From Natrinema ejinorense (lineage in GTDB: Archaea > Halobacteriota > Halobacteria > Halobacteriales > Natrialbaceae): a DNA stretch of 64,000 nt. Shown one piece after another: positions 1-7,003 of this stretch. The stretch spans positions 310,001 to 374,000 of the forward strand of contig NZ_NXNI01000001.1 in assembly GCF_002494345.1 (NCBI RefSeq), in the 5' to 3' direction. The notes below the pieces were generated by a model that saw only the letters and a list, made by a program, of their open reading frames with translations, had not been told where the DNA came from and searched no databases. Position numbers and translations under genes: made by a program. Position 1 is the stretch's first letter. Every line of letters begins with the position of its first letter.

Positions 1-774
1 TTCGTACTCGACACCAAGTGGCTCGTACAGCGCGCCATCGTAGATAAGCTCGAAGCTCAAGCGGTTCGACGATTCTCGTGTTTCGCTACCTACGTTGTCG
101 ACTGTCAAATCGATAAAGGCAAACTGTTCGCCAGATTCCGCCTGCTTCGTTTCTGTTTCACCGGACCAATTCTCATACTCGTAGCGGTCTGCAAGTCGTG
201 GGTTTTCTGCCGTAAGCTCGAGATTAGTCGGTGTTTGGAACGTGTCACCGAACTCGGTATCGGGCAGTTCGACTACCGTTTCGTGGATGTCCTCGTCGGA
301 GTTGTCCGGCCCTTCCACCCAAAAGCGCCATTCGATGGTCCGCGGTTCGTCAAACGAACCAGTACCCGATTCGGAACTCTCCGATTCACCGGGCTCGAGC
401 TCGATTGTTTCCTCAAACAGCGAGTCTGTGGAACCGCTTCCCCTGTCCGTTGCCTCCAGCCCAAACCGAGCTTCGCCATCTCCCGTGCCATCGCCCTCGT
501 TCGAAATCGTCACCGAATACCGATACTCTTCACCAACACGCAGCTCTTCGGGGACGTCTCCTTCGATCGCGTATTCTGACTCGGAGGTTTCCGTGTCGTC
601 GCTATCATCCGACGGTTCAGTCTCGCCCCCGCTACTGTCTGTGTTGCCGTTCCCGTCCTCGTTTCCGTTGCCATTCCCATTCCCGTTTCCAGCGTTGGTC
701 TGGTCACTCGAGCAGCCAGCAAGGCCGACAGTGAGTGTGGTACCCACTCCAAGGAATAGTTCTCGCCGATTCAT
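1..774 (-). CDS. Secreted lipoprotein, 3' end cut by window edge
   Basis: The first 258 codons are visible and the frame is still open at base 1, so the C-terminus is missing. The N-terminus has a twin arginine (MNRRELFLG), a hydrophobic stretch and the lipobox LAGC with Cys21, as in Tat-exported haloarchaeal lipoproteins. An Asn/Gly-rich linker (about residues 27-45) follows, then an acidic extracellular domain. The last visible part (a pattern like FAFIDLTVDNVG) resembles the DUF4352-type beta-sandwich of surface proteins, which is inference. The start is supported by a TATA-like box about 26 nt upstream. Substrate and function are unknown. Confidence 0.8.
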   Translation of the reverse strand, partial: MNRRELFLGVGTTLTVGLAGCSSDQTNAGNGNGNGNGNEDGNGNTDSSGGETEPSDDSDDTETSESEYAIEGDVPEELRVGEEYRYSVTISNEGDGTGDGEARFGLEATDRGSGSTDSLFEETIELEPGESESSESGTGSFDEPRTIEWRFWVEGPDNSDEDIHETVVELPDTEFGDTFQTPTNLELTAENPRLADRYEYENWSGETETKQAESGEQFAFIDLTVDNVGSETRESSNRLSFELIYDGALYEPLGVEYE

Positions 775-796
775 GTCGTTTCGATTGGATGGTTTC

Positions 797-804
797 GTGA
801 TAAG
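797..804 (-). promoter_or_regulatory. TATA-like box of the lipoprotein gene
   Basis: On the minus strand this reads CTTATCAC, centred about 26 nt before the ATG at 774. That spacing implies a leaderless transcript. Confidence 0.45.
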
Positions 805-817
805 AGTGTCGGCAGAT

Positions 818-830
818 CTGTTTCGAAACG
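818..830. repeat. CTGTTTCGAAACG repeat, copy 1
   Basis: A 13-base sequence containing the palindrome GTTTCGAAAC lies upstream of the Orc1/Cdc6 gene. The same 13 bases recur at 3503-3515, also outside genes. The GTTTC/GAAAC arms resemble the arms of haloarchaeal origin recognition boxes, but the usual adjacent G-tract is missing. Confidence 0.5.
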
Positions 831-843
831 GAGCCCATTACGG

Positions 844-852
844 CTTTTATGA
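844..852 (+). promoter_or_regulatory. TATA-like box of the orc1/cdc6 gene
   Basis: CTTTTATGA is centred about 26 nt before the ATG at 874, which fits a leaderless promoter. Confidence 0.5.
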
Positions 853-873
853 CACCCATCGAAACAGTCGCGT

Positions 874-1950
874 ATGATTGAATCCCGGTGGGTCTTCGAC
901 GACGATTACGATGCCCAGATCCTCCATCGAAACACCGAATTACAGTCACTCTCCCACCTGCTCAGACCAACACAGCACGGGCGGCGAGCACAGGATGTCC
1001 TGATCTACGGGCCGAGTGGCGTCGGGAAGACCGCGTCGGCCCGCTGGATGCTTCGCGATCTCCGCCAGCGGTATGCCCTCGAGTCAGCCGTGATCGAATG
1101 CTCGGGCAAGACACGGAACATGATCCTCCACGAAGCCGTGACCAAACACGACGATGGGGGCGTCGTCCATCAAAACCAGCCGCGGGAGAAACTCGTCGAT
1201 GCCCTCGAGGCTGCCGTCGACGGCCAGCCGTACGTCCTGGTGCTTGACGAGGCCGATGTCATCCCAGACCTGGACGTCCTCGAGGATCTCTTCGCCGTCG
1301 ACGGCGTGTCGGTCATCGCGATCACGCACCAGCAAGTCGAATGGCTCAATCGCGTCGATCGCGATCTCCGGCCCCACTTCCACGGCGAGTCCCAGATCCA
1401 GTTCGGCAAGTACGGCGTCGACGAGCTCGTTGATATCCTCGAGCCCCGCGTCGAGCATGGATTGACCGGTGACCCGACCCAGAACAACCACCTCGAGTGG
1501 ATCGCCGACGAGACTGGCGGGGTCGCTCGGTGGGCGATCAAGTCGGTACTCTCCGCTGCGGAGTTGGCCCTCGAGCGCAACCACGATCACTTCTACGACG
1601 AGGATGTCGCGGATTCGTTCGAGCATGCGATGCAGAAGATTCGGAAGGCGAACCTCCGGTCGCTGCCGCTTCCCCACCAGCGGCTGTACGAAATCGTTCG
1701 AGCGATTGGACCGGCCTCGGGAAACGAAATGCGAGCGGCCTACAGTGAGCACCAGGATGCGATCTTTGAGGGTCGCGGGCACAATGTCGTGGGCTGGCGG
1801 CGTGCGTGGGACTATCTGAGCAAGATGGCTGATTACGATCTCATCAGGATGCCCGGCGAGACGAACGCGAAAGTGTACGAGGTCGTCGACCCAGAGTTAG
1901 AAGCGCCGGTCGAGTTTGGTCCTCGAGAGACTATCAAACATGATACATAA
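874..1950 (+). CDS. cdc6: Orc1/Cdc6-family replication initiator ATPase
   Basis: This AAA+ protein of 358 residues belongs to the archaeal Orc1/Cdc6 family, which binds origin repeats and loads the MCM helicase. Walker A is GPSGVGKT (46-53) and Walker B is LVLDEADV (about 123-130). A sensor-1-like segment is VIAITHQ. The C-terminal third, from about residue 260, looks like the DNA-binding winged helix. It is slightly shorter than typical chromosomal paralogues (about 400 residues). Haloarchaea carry many such paralogues, often encoded by plasmids and integrated elements. The nearby integrase and RHH genes suggest that origin here, but this is inference. A palindromic repeat lies just upstream at 818-830. 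Confidence 0.93.
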   Translation: MIESRWVFDDDYDAQILHRNTELQSLSHLLRPTQHGRRAQDVLIYGPSGVGKTASARWMLRDLRQRYALESAVIECSGKTRNMILHEAVTKHDDGGVVHQNQPREKLVDALEAAVDGQPYVLVLDEADVIPDLDVLEDLFAVDGVSVIAITHQQVEWLNRVDRDLRPHFHGESQIQFGKYGVDELVDILEPRVEHGLTGDPTQNNHLEWIADETGGVARWAIKSVLSAAELALERNHDHFYDEDVADSFEHAMQKIRKANLRSLPLPHQRLYEIVRAIGPASGNEMRAAYSEHQDAIFEGRGHNVVGWRRAWDYLSKMADYDLIRMPGETNAKVYEVVDPELEAPVEFGPRETIKHDT

Positions 1951-1983
1951 CACATATTGGCAACAGCAGCCTACTCTGCACCA

Positions 1984-2541
1984 ATGAGTGAGCGCGTCAC
2001 GCTCCCACAGTTGGTCTTCCGATACATAGTCAACGCCACGACTATGACCACCACCAGCTGTGTGTGGTCGCTCACCTACACAGTCCCAGTTCTCGTCCTC
2101 GCTATTTTGACGGACCTGGTAGTGTTTTATTCAGTTGCTATCATAGCGTTCGGGTTTTCGATGGCGCAAATAATCGTTCGTGATGCGAAACTGGAGTACA
2201 GTTGGACGGGTGGATCGTCCACTGAGAAGTCGAACGACGAGATGGCAAGCCGGTTCATCACGGCGCTCTACACCAATATGATGTTCGCGATGGCCATCGC
2301 GATCGGGAGCGTTACCCTCCAAACCACAGGCAACGCTGCGGTAGCACTCCTACTTGCAGGGTCGTATCCAATAGTAGACACACACCTCCAAGACCTCCGC
2401 TGGTGGCTCAGTCCGTCGATGATCCCACCGGCGATCGTGATGGTCTTAGCTGGTCATGTTTCCGAACTATCCAAGTACCGTTTCCCGCGAAGAAATTACG
2501 GCCAGGAAATACTCACCCGACTCCTTCGCCGTATTGGATAG
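1984..2541 (+). CDS. Multi-pass membrane protein, unknown function
   Basis: The protein has 185 residues from the ATG at 1984; an in-frame TTG at 1957 is a less likely start. Hydrophobic helices lie near residues 22-43, 45-63, 95-113 and 118-133, and a weaker one near 147-160. A hydrophilic loop at about 66-90 separates the two halves, and the C-terminus is basic. I do not recognise the family. It follows the Cdc6 gene by 33 bp and ends 5 bp from the convergent gene at 2547. Confidence 0.7.
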   Translation: MSERVTLPQLVFRYIVNATTMTTTSCVWSLTYTVPVLVLAILTDLVVFYSVAIIAFGFSMAQIIVRDAKLEYSWTGGSSTEKSNDEMASRFITALYTNMMFAMAIAIGSVTLQTTGNAAVALLLAGSYPIVDTHLQDLRWWLSPSMIPPAIVMVLAGHVSELSKYRFPRRNYGQEILTRLLRRIG

Positions 2542-2546
2542 GGTGC

Positions 2547-2861
2547 TCACTCAGGAGTGTGGCGAGTTGTGAAACAGTATTCGACCGAAAAAGCGTAGCC
2601 GGTTAGGAGCGCCCAGATCGCACCCATCCGAAGGTCCGTCGGAACAAACCCTCCTACTGGAAACGCAGACAGCACAATGTAGAGCATCGCCGTCGGGACT
2701 ATAGAAACGAAACCAAGTGCTGGGCCATCAAGGACGAACAGTTTGAGGCCGATCGCTAACAAACGATCTCGTAACCGATCCGATTCATATTTTTCGACTA
2801 ACCACTCCTGCCGTGTCTGGGTAGTTTCAGAATCAGATTTGTGAACGCTCCGCAGCCCCAT
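2547..2861 (-). CDS. Small membrane protein downstream of RHH regulator
   Basis: The protein has 104 residues, with a charged N-terminal 35 residues followed by two or three hydrophobic segments (about 37-66 and 77-95). Its start lies 9 bp after the stop of the RHH gene on the same strand, so the two are probably cotranscribed. The family is not recognised. Pairing with a DNA-binding protein allows a role in a regulatory or toxin-like pair, but nothing in the sequence proves it. Confidence 0.65.
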   Translation of the reverse strand: MGLRSVHKSDSETTQTRQEWLVEKYESDRLRDRLLAIGLKLFVLDGPALGFVSIVPTAMLYIVLSAFPVGGFVPTDLRMGAIWALLTGYAFSVEYCFTTRHTPE

Positions 2862-2870
2862 CCAAAACCC

Positions 2871-3062
2871 TCAGTCAGCTGTCGCTGCCGTCGCCGTCGA
2901 ATCGGATGTCGAGTTTCCCTCTACCCACTCTTCCATGAGGGTCCGAATGACCTCGCTCCTCGAGGCGTCGCGGTCAATCTCCCCCTCCGCCTTTAGCTCG
3001 AACACCTTGTCGTCGAAGTCCTCGAGCAGTTCGTCGGGGACAGTGATCCCAGTATTTGCCAT
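2871..3062 (-). CDS. Ribbon-helix-helix transcription regulator
   Basis: A 63-residue protein starts at the ATG at 3062 (MANTGITVPDELL). An in-frame extension to 3089 is open but would run across the TATA-like box. The beta strand ITVPDEL is followed by an acidic helix, and the conserved SRSEVIRTLMEEWV helix matches the CopG/MetJ-type RHH fold. The C-terminus is a Ser/Thr/Ala tail. RHH proteins dimerise and bind short repeated operators. The 95-bp gap to the divergent RHH gene contains six TGGTA/TACCA half-sites, so autoregulation is likely. It heads an operon with the membrane protein at 2547-2861. Confidence 0.88.
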   Translation of the reverse strand: MANTGITVPDELLEDFDDKVFELKAEGEIDRDASRSEVIRTLMEEWVEGNSTSDSTATAATAD

Positions 3063-3157
3063 ACTACCGGATTGGTAGCTTGGTACCATAAATGCTAGTG
3101 GTCCAAACAGTCTGGTGAGCTACCAAACCTTTATGCTGGTACACTGGTAACGTGGTG
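3063..3157. promoter_or_regulatory. Divergent promoter/operator with TGGTA half-sites
   Basis: The pentamer TGGTA or its complement TACCA occurs at 3073, 3081, 3084, 3121, 3137 and 3145. TTGGTAGC (3072-3079) and GCTACCAA (3119-3126) form an 8-bp inverted repeat. Minus-strand ATTTATG (3087-3093) and plus-strand TTTATG (3130-3135) are TATA-like boxes about 27 nt from the two start codons. The half-sites overlap or flank both boxes. This is a plausible operator for one or both RHH proteins. Confidence 0.7.
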
Positions 3158-3361
3158 ATGATGGCATCTCCAGGGGTAAGCCTCCCGGACGAAATGATCG
3201 ATGAGGTCGACGAGATTGCCTACGAGCGTAGCGAACCGGGCGACTCGGTAAGCCGCTCGGAGGTTATCCGAGAGGCGATCGGGGAGTATCTCGATCGTCA
3301 CAATCGTCGACCAGATCAGTCGGCCGATGACTCGGTCGATGAAGCACCAGCTACCAACTAA
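3158..3361 (+). CDS. Ribbon-helix-helix transcription regulator (divergent partner)
   Basis: This small protein reads (M)MASPGVSLPDEMIDEV from tandem ATGs at 3158 and 3161; in-frame GTGs at 3152 and 3155 are less likely. The strand GVSLPDEM, a short acidic helix and SRSEVIREAIGEYLDRH match the RHH fold. The C-terminus is an acidic disordered tail. It resembles its divergent neighbour at 2871-3062 in layout but not closely in sequence. A TATA-like box 26 nt upstream implies a leaderless mRNA. A hairpin follows the stop codon at 3374-3392. Confidence 0.87.
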   Translation: MMASPGVSLPDEMIDEVDEIAYERSEPGDSVSRSEVIREAIGEYLDRHNRRPDQSADDSVDEAPATN

Positions 3362-3502
3362 ACTGCAGTGAGCCGGGTGTCACCAGCACCCGACTCGCGA
3401 TAGAACCACGGTACGCATGATCCACGACAGCACACGCGGCCATAGTAAACTGGCAGCTACAGCGGGTAACAGCGGTAGTAGAAGCCGGTTACTCGCCAAA
3501 CG

Positions 3503-3515
3503 CTGTTTCGAAACG
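3503..3515. repeat. CTGTTTCGAAACG repeat, copy 2
   Basis: This is an exact second copy of the 13-mer at 818-830, again in non-coding DNA and upstream of an operon. It may be a protein-binding site or an origin-related repeat. Confidence 0.5.
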
Positions 3516-3605
3516 ACGCGGATCACTTTTAGTGTACCGTGGGACCAACAGCAGAACCAAGCACTCGCGGCCATCGCCGGAGCGCGCCAAGGTACCAACT
3601 CTCGC

Positions 3606-3662
3606 GCCCCGGCTGTCCGCGGGTTACAGACGACAACCATCCGGGGCAGATTCCCGCCCCGG
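3606..3662 (+). promoter_or_regulatory. Mutually exclusive leader hairpins
   Basis: GCCCCGG occurs at 3606-3612 and at 3656-3662, and its complement CCGGGGC at 3641-3647. The central element can pair with either flank: the downstream hairpin (8-nt loop) ends 13 nt before the ATG, while upstream pairing would free that region. The arrangement resembles attenuator or translational-switch leaders. Only the sequence complementarity is observed. Confidence 0.45.
3627..3640 (+). repeat. 14-bp direct repeat, copy 1
   Basis: CAGACGACAACCAT at 3627-3640 is repeated exactly at 3683-3696, 56 bp away. The second copy lies inside the first codons of the next gene. The pair could be an operator, an iteron or the result of a small duplication. 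Confidence 0.6.
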
Positions 3663-3675
3663 CACATCCGTAACC

Positions 3676-3987
3676 ATGTACGCAGACGACAACCATACAG
3701 AAGACGATAACGGATCGAATAGTACCAACACCACCCTGCCCGGAGTCGTCCGTGGCTCCCTCGAGCGCCTCGAGGACGGCGGCGTCGACGAGGCGGTCGC
3801 ACTCGTTCGTCGCCTCGAGACCGCCAAGCAGTTCGACGACGCCGAGGCCAACGCCGACACGCCCGAGCTGCTCGAGGGCGGCCCGATGGCCGGCGCACAC
3901 CGCTACTGCATCGAGGGCGAGAGCGACGACGCGTGGCTCGCGAGCAACTATACTGTCCCCATCGGGTTCGACGGGGGTGACGTCTGA
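3676..3987 (+). CDS. Unknown acidic protein, first gene of element operon
   Basis: This 103-residue acidic protein starts at the ATG at 3676. An in-frame open stretch back to 3532 crosses the leader hairpins and has atypical composition. The N-terminal 20 residues are Asp/Asn/Thr-rich. A helical part (VRGSLERL through VRRLETAKQF) follows, then a C-terminal piece with a single Cys. The family is not recognised. Its stop overlaps the ATG of the next gene (ATGGCG at 3987), so it is translationally coupled into the operon that runs to 7463. Confidence 0.65.
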   Translation: MYADDNHTEDDNGSNSTNTTLPGVVRGSLERLEDGGVDEAVALVRRLETAKQFDDAEANADTPELLEGGPMAGAHRYCIEGESDDAWLASNYTVPIGFDGGDV

Positions 3988-4349
3988 TGGCGAACGTTCT
4001 CACACTCGAGCAGTACCGCCAGTGGGTCAACGACTACCTAGACGCGATCGAAGAGGCCACCGAGGAGGAACAGGTGGTCGTCACGGGAGACCTCGAGGGC
4101 GACGTTAACGTCTGGTCCCCGTCCGAGAAGTACGACTCCAAGCGCATCGACGGCTCGCTCGGATACCCCAGCGAACTTTGGAGCGTCCGGGGAACGATGC
4201 CGCTGCGGGACGTCATCGCGGGCTCGATCGAACGCGACCGACTCCTCGGCTCCGCGATCGTCCCGCGCCGGACGATCTCGACGACTGCCGAAGAGATCAT
4301 CGAGGAACAGCAGGGCGATCTCGAGAGTGCGCGGGGTGAGTCGGCATGA
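3987..4349 (+). CDS. Unknown protein, element operon gene 2
   Basis: The protein has 120 residues. The N-terminal helix (LEQYRQWVNDYLDAIEEATE) is followed by a beta-rich middle with a WSPSEKYDSKR segment, and a C-terminal Glu-rich helix. No family is recognised and no catalytic motif is visible. Stop and start codons overlap with both neighbours (1 nt at 3987; ATGA at 4346), indicating tight coupling. Confidence 0.7.
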   Translation: MANVLTLEQYRQWVNDYLDAIEEATEEEQVVVTGDLEGDVNVWSPSEKYDSKRIDGSLGYPSELWSVRGTMPLRDVIAGSIERDRLLGSAIVPRRTISTTAEEIIEEQQGDLESARGESA

Positions 4350-5089
4350 TCGACGGCACGCTCGCGTTCCTCCAGGAGACCGCTGACGAGCCCCTCGCGA
4401 ACTACCACGACACGCACCGCGCACTCCACGTCGAGTCGGCGGTCAGCTACCTCGACGACGAGCTGACCGTCCAGCGCGGACAGGTCGCTGGCCGCGTCCC
4501 GAAGGAAGAGGAGATCGTCGGGATGGACGGTCACGAGATCGAGGTCGAACGCGAGACGCGCAAACGCACGGTCGCCTCGGACTGGATCGCCGACGTCCAG
4601 GACGGCGGGTGGGTCGTCTCCGAGCGCACGCACACACCGCCGAAGAACGACGAACACCTCGAGGTCGACTGGCCGTTCACGGAGTTCGTCAAACGGACTG
4701 GATTCGGGATCGACCCCGTCGGGTTCTCTCCCGCAGAGTTCGTCCGCCAGCAACGCGACGCGGGCCGAGACTACACGATCGAGATGGCCTCCCGCGAGTA
4801 CAACATGGACGATGTCTCGATCGAGTGGGGCAAGGGCGCGCTCAAGAAGGACGGCGTCAAGTCCAACGTTGGCGTCGCCTTGACGACCCACTGGCGGGAC
4901 ATGTTCGTCCGGCTGGTCGTCTACGGCTCCGGTTACTTCGCGATCTGGGAACCCGAGGGCATGACCGTCGAGGAGTTCGCCCGCTTCGTCGACGAAGAGA
5001 TCGTCCCGGTCGCGTACGTCCTCGAGGACGAGGAGAGCGAAGAGGAGACCGACCAGGACACGCTCGAGCGCGAGCGGGTGGAAGCATGA
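4346..5089 (+). CDS. Unknown 247-residue protein, element operon gene 3
   Basis: A soluble acidic protein with no signal peptide or membrane segment. Two regions look folded: residues 1-100, with alternating strands, and 120-225, containing two or more aromatic-rich strands (FVRLVVYGSGYFAIW). The C-terminal 20 residues are almost all Glu/Asp. I do not recognise it; similar-looking proteins are common on haloarchaeal plasmids and proviruses, but no function follows from that. It is coupled by ATGA overlaps on both sides. Confidence 0.72.
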   Translation: MIDGTLAFLQETADEPLANYHDTHRALHVESAVSYLDDELTVQRGQVAGRVPKEEEIVGMDGHEIEVERETRKRTVASDWIADVQDGGWVVSERTHTPPKNDEHLEVDWPFTEFVKRTGFGIDPVGFSPAEFVRQQRDAGRDYTIEMASREYNMDDVSIEWGKGALKKDGVKSNVGVALTTHWRDMFVRLVVYGSGYFAIWEPEGMTVEEFARFVDEEIVPVAYVLEDEESEEETDQDTLERERVEA

Positions 5090-5448
5090 TCGACCCGGAC
5101 GACGCCGGCGACTACGACGAACTCGGCGACGTGATCTCGATCTACCAGTGTCCCGGGTGCGGGGCCGATCTCCGCGTGGAGTTTCGGGAGGACGTACCCG
5201 CCCACGCGATCGGGCTGGCGTGCCCGCACGGCTGTGTCGGGCTGCCGATCCGAGTCCGGGACCCTGCTCGGCTTGACGAGGCGTTCGAGACGCGCCGTCC
5301 GCCCACGTGCTGGGAGTGTCACGAAGAAATCCACAGCGGAGAGCACCCGACGACGGAAGATGGCTACCCGCTGCACTCCGGCGAGTGTACGAAGGCGTAC
5401 CACGAACAGAAAGAGCGGCTCGAGGCACTGCAGGGTGATTCGGCATGA
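5086..5448 (+). CDS. Zinc-ribbon protein, element operon gene 4
   Basis: The protein has 120 residues starting MIDPDDAGDYDELG at 5086. Cysteine pairs CPGC and CPHGC form a first treble-clef or ribbon, and CWEC plus a later Cys/His pair (HSGEC) a second. This suggests one or two structural zinc sites for nucleic-acid or protein binding. The correct frame is fixed by the ATGA overlaps at 5086 and 5445; a longer open stretch upstream in this frame only shadows gene 3. Confidence 0.75.
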   Translation: MIDPDDAGDYDELGDVISIYQCPGCGADLRVEFREDVPAHAIGLACPHGCVGLPIRVRDPARLDEAFETRRPPTCWECHEEIHSGEHPTTEDGYPLHSGECTKAYHEQKERLEALQGDSA

Positions 5449-5600
5449 CCGCCCGCTACGAAGTCGTCGGAGCGCTTGAGCGGTCGGCTGCCGAGCAGAT
5501 CGCGGGCGCGGCGTCGACGATTGGCGACGACATGATCCTCGTCGACGACGGTGACGAGGAAGTCCTGATCGCGCAACCTGCGGGTGGTAACGATGAGTAG
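5445..5600 (+). CDS. Small 51-residue protein, element operon gene 5
   Basis: The protein reads MTARYEVVGALERSAAEQIA and ends GGNDE. It starts in an ATGA overlap with gene 4, and its stop codon overlaps the next coding region (ATG at 5593). It has a simple alpha/beta pattern and no cysteines. The coupling on both sides and GC-rich third positions support it as real. Function is unknown. Confidence 0.6.
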   Translation: MTARYEVVGALERSAAEQIAGAASTIGDDMILVDDGDEEVLIAQPAGGNDE

Positions 5601-6306
5601 AGAGTGCACGCAGTGTGGGCTGCCGACTGCCCCCGGCCGTCGCGTCTGTAAGGACTGTTCGCTTGAGGACCGCCACGGTGTCCCCTCGGATCATTTCGAC
5701 GCCGACGCGGGCATCGTCTGCTGGGTCCAGGACATCGATGGCGACTGGCACGCCTCGATGTACTTCGAGGGAAGCGAGCACGTCAGCGCTTGTGGCGAGA
5801 TCCTCGAGACACCAGTCGCCGACGTTCGTGACGACCCGCGCCGACTCGCCGAGACCCACACTTGTGACGACTGCGAGGTCGCCCTCGAGGCCGACGAGGA
5901 AGAGACCGTCCCTGACGGTGGGGAGTTCTCGAAGGCGAGCAAGCTGGTGACCGACGGCGGTCACGATCCCGACGACCTCGTCGTCCTCGTGTGTGAGCCT
6001 TGCGACTACCAGACGGTCGTTGCCCGCGGTGCGATCCCGGCGACGAGCTGCCCGGACTGCCAGGGCGACCTCGAGATCGACGACAGTCGGACCGCTCACA
6101 GGTGTCCGGACGCGACCGACATCAACCACGTCATCGTCGAGACGGGCGAGCGGTGTCCGCTCTGCCAGACGGTCCAGCAGCGGGCCGGCGTCGTCGCCGA
6201 CGGCGGCCTTGAGGAAGTGTTCCGCCGCGAGACGATCGTCGCGACCGACGACGGCGTCGCGATCGGCGAGGACGCGGTCCCGGATCGGGGTGATCGCGAT
6301 GTCTGA
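5593..6306 (+). CDS. Multi-zinc-ribbon protein, element operon gene 6
   Basis: The protein has 237 residues from the ATG at 5593. At least five CxxC pairs are visible: CTQC and CKDC near the N-terminus, CDDC near 97, CEPC and CPDC in the middle, and CPLC near 190. Two to four zinc ribbons in one chain suggest a nucleic-acid or protein scaffold. Linkers are acidic. No enzymatic motif is seen. It overlaps gene 5 by 8 nt and gene 7 by 8 nt. Confidence 0.75.
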   Translation: MSRECTQCGLPTAPGRRVCKDCSLEDRHGVPSDHFDADAGIVCWVQDIDGDWHASMYFEGSEHVSACGEILETPVADVRDDPRRLAETHTCDDCEVALEADEEETVPDGGEFSKASKLVTDGGHDPDDLVVLVCEPCDYQTVVARGAIPATSCPDCQGDLEIDDSRTAHRCPDATDINHVIVETGERCPLCQTVQQRAGVVADGGLEEVFRRETIVATDDGVAIGEDAVPDRGDRDV

Positions 6307-7003
6307 AGCAGCTACCACCAGCGATGTCGTCGACACGCTGCTGTCGGTCCACGAAGGCGACCGAATCACACTCGAGGCCGAGGGGTACGAGTGGGCGTCG
6401 CCGTTCGAGGTCGCCAAGATCGACGAGGAACCATTCGAAGCGCCGAACGGCGGCGTCTGGAAAGCCCGCCGTGTCACGCTCGCGTCGACAGCCAGGCAAG
6501 GCTCCGACCGGGAGTTCGACGTCTACCCTGCTGCACCGGCCCCGGATGTCGGGCCCGGCTACGGTCGTCTCGTCAGTGCCGGCCTCGTCGACGAAGCAGG
6601 GAGCGGCACCTCCACCGAGGACACACCCACCAGTGATATCGACTCTGAGTCAGAGGCAGAGACCGATGTCCTCGAGGAGGACGCCGCGGACGACGCGCCG
6701 GCCGACGCCGGCGACGACGTCCAGGAAGAAACCGGGACTGACCTTCCCGCTGGCGTAACTGAAGACGACATCGACGAGCTGACCAGCGGCGGGATCGAGA
6801 TGGGCGATCTCGCAGACGAGCTCGGTGTCCACCGCAACCGGGCGCGATGGATCGTCCACGATCTCGGTTACTACAAACGTGTGCGTGAGGTGTGGCGCGA
6901 TCGCGAACGAGCGAGCGTCGATCCGCGACTCGGCGGTGTACTCGTGATGGTCCTCGGCCTCGTCACGATCGGCCTGCTCGCAGTCGGGGTGACCGCCCCA
7001 TGA
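6299..7003 (+). CDS. Membrane-anchored helix-turn-helix protein, element operon gene 7
   Basis: The protein has 234 residues starting MSEAATTSDVV. Residues 1-95 look like a beta-rich domain. An acidic low-complexity linker covers about 98-150. Residues 160-195 (IEMGDLADELGVHRNRARWI) have a helix-turn-helix pattern, and a single hydrophobic helix (about 212-230) lies at the C-terminus. This predicts a DNA-binding module tethered to the membrane. No sensor domain is recognised. It is coupled to both neighbours (8-nt and ATGA overlaps). Confidence 0.7.
   Translation: MSEAATTSDVVDTLLSVHEGDRITLEAEGYEWASPFEVAKIDEEPFEAPNGGVWKARRVTLASTARQGSDREFDVYPAAPAPDVGPGYGRLVSAGLVDEAGSGTSTEDTPTSDIDSESEAETDVLEEDAADDAPADAGDDVQEETGTDLPAGVTEDDIDELTSGGIEMGDLADELGVHRNRARWIVHDLGYYKRVREVWRDRERASVDPRLGGVLVMVLGLVTIGLLAVGVTAP

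Larger units (their letters stand above)
3362..3675. other. Non-coding region: terminator-like hairpin, repeats and operon leader
   Basis: I see no convincing gene in these 314 bp. CGGGTG (3374-3379) and CACCCG (3387-3392) form a hairpin after the RHH gene. The CTGTTTCGAAACG repeat is at 3503-3515. A TATA-like stretch (CTTTTAG) lies near 3526-3532, and an AAGGTACCAA operator-like palindrome near 3588-3597. Complementary 7-mers at 3606, 3641 and 3656 are listed separately. The distance from the TATA-like stretch to the ATG at 3676 implies a leader of roughly 120 nt, unusual for a haloarchaeon. Confidence 0.6.

Noticed and set aside
4034-5446. 470-codon open frame on the minus strand across the element operon
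   Set aside because: It is antisense to several short genes linked by ATGA overlaps with natural acidic proteins. Its own translation is Arg/Asp/Val-rich without domains, a known artefact of GC-rich DNA.
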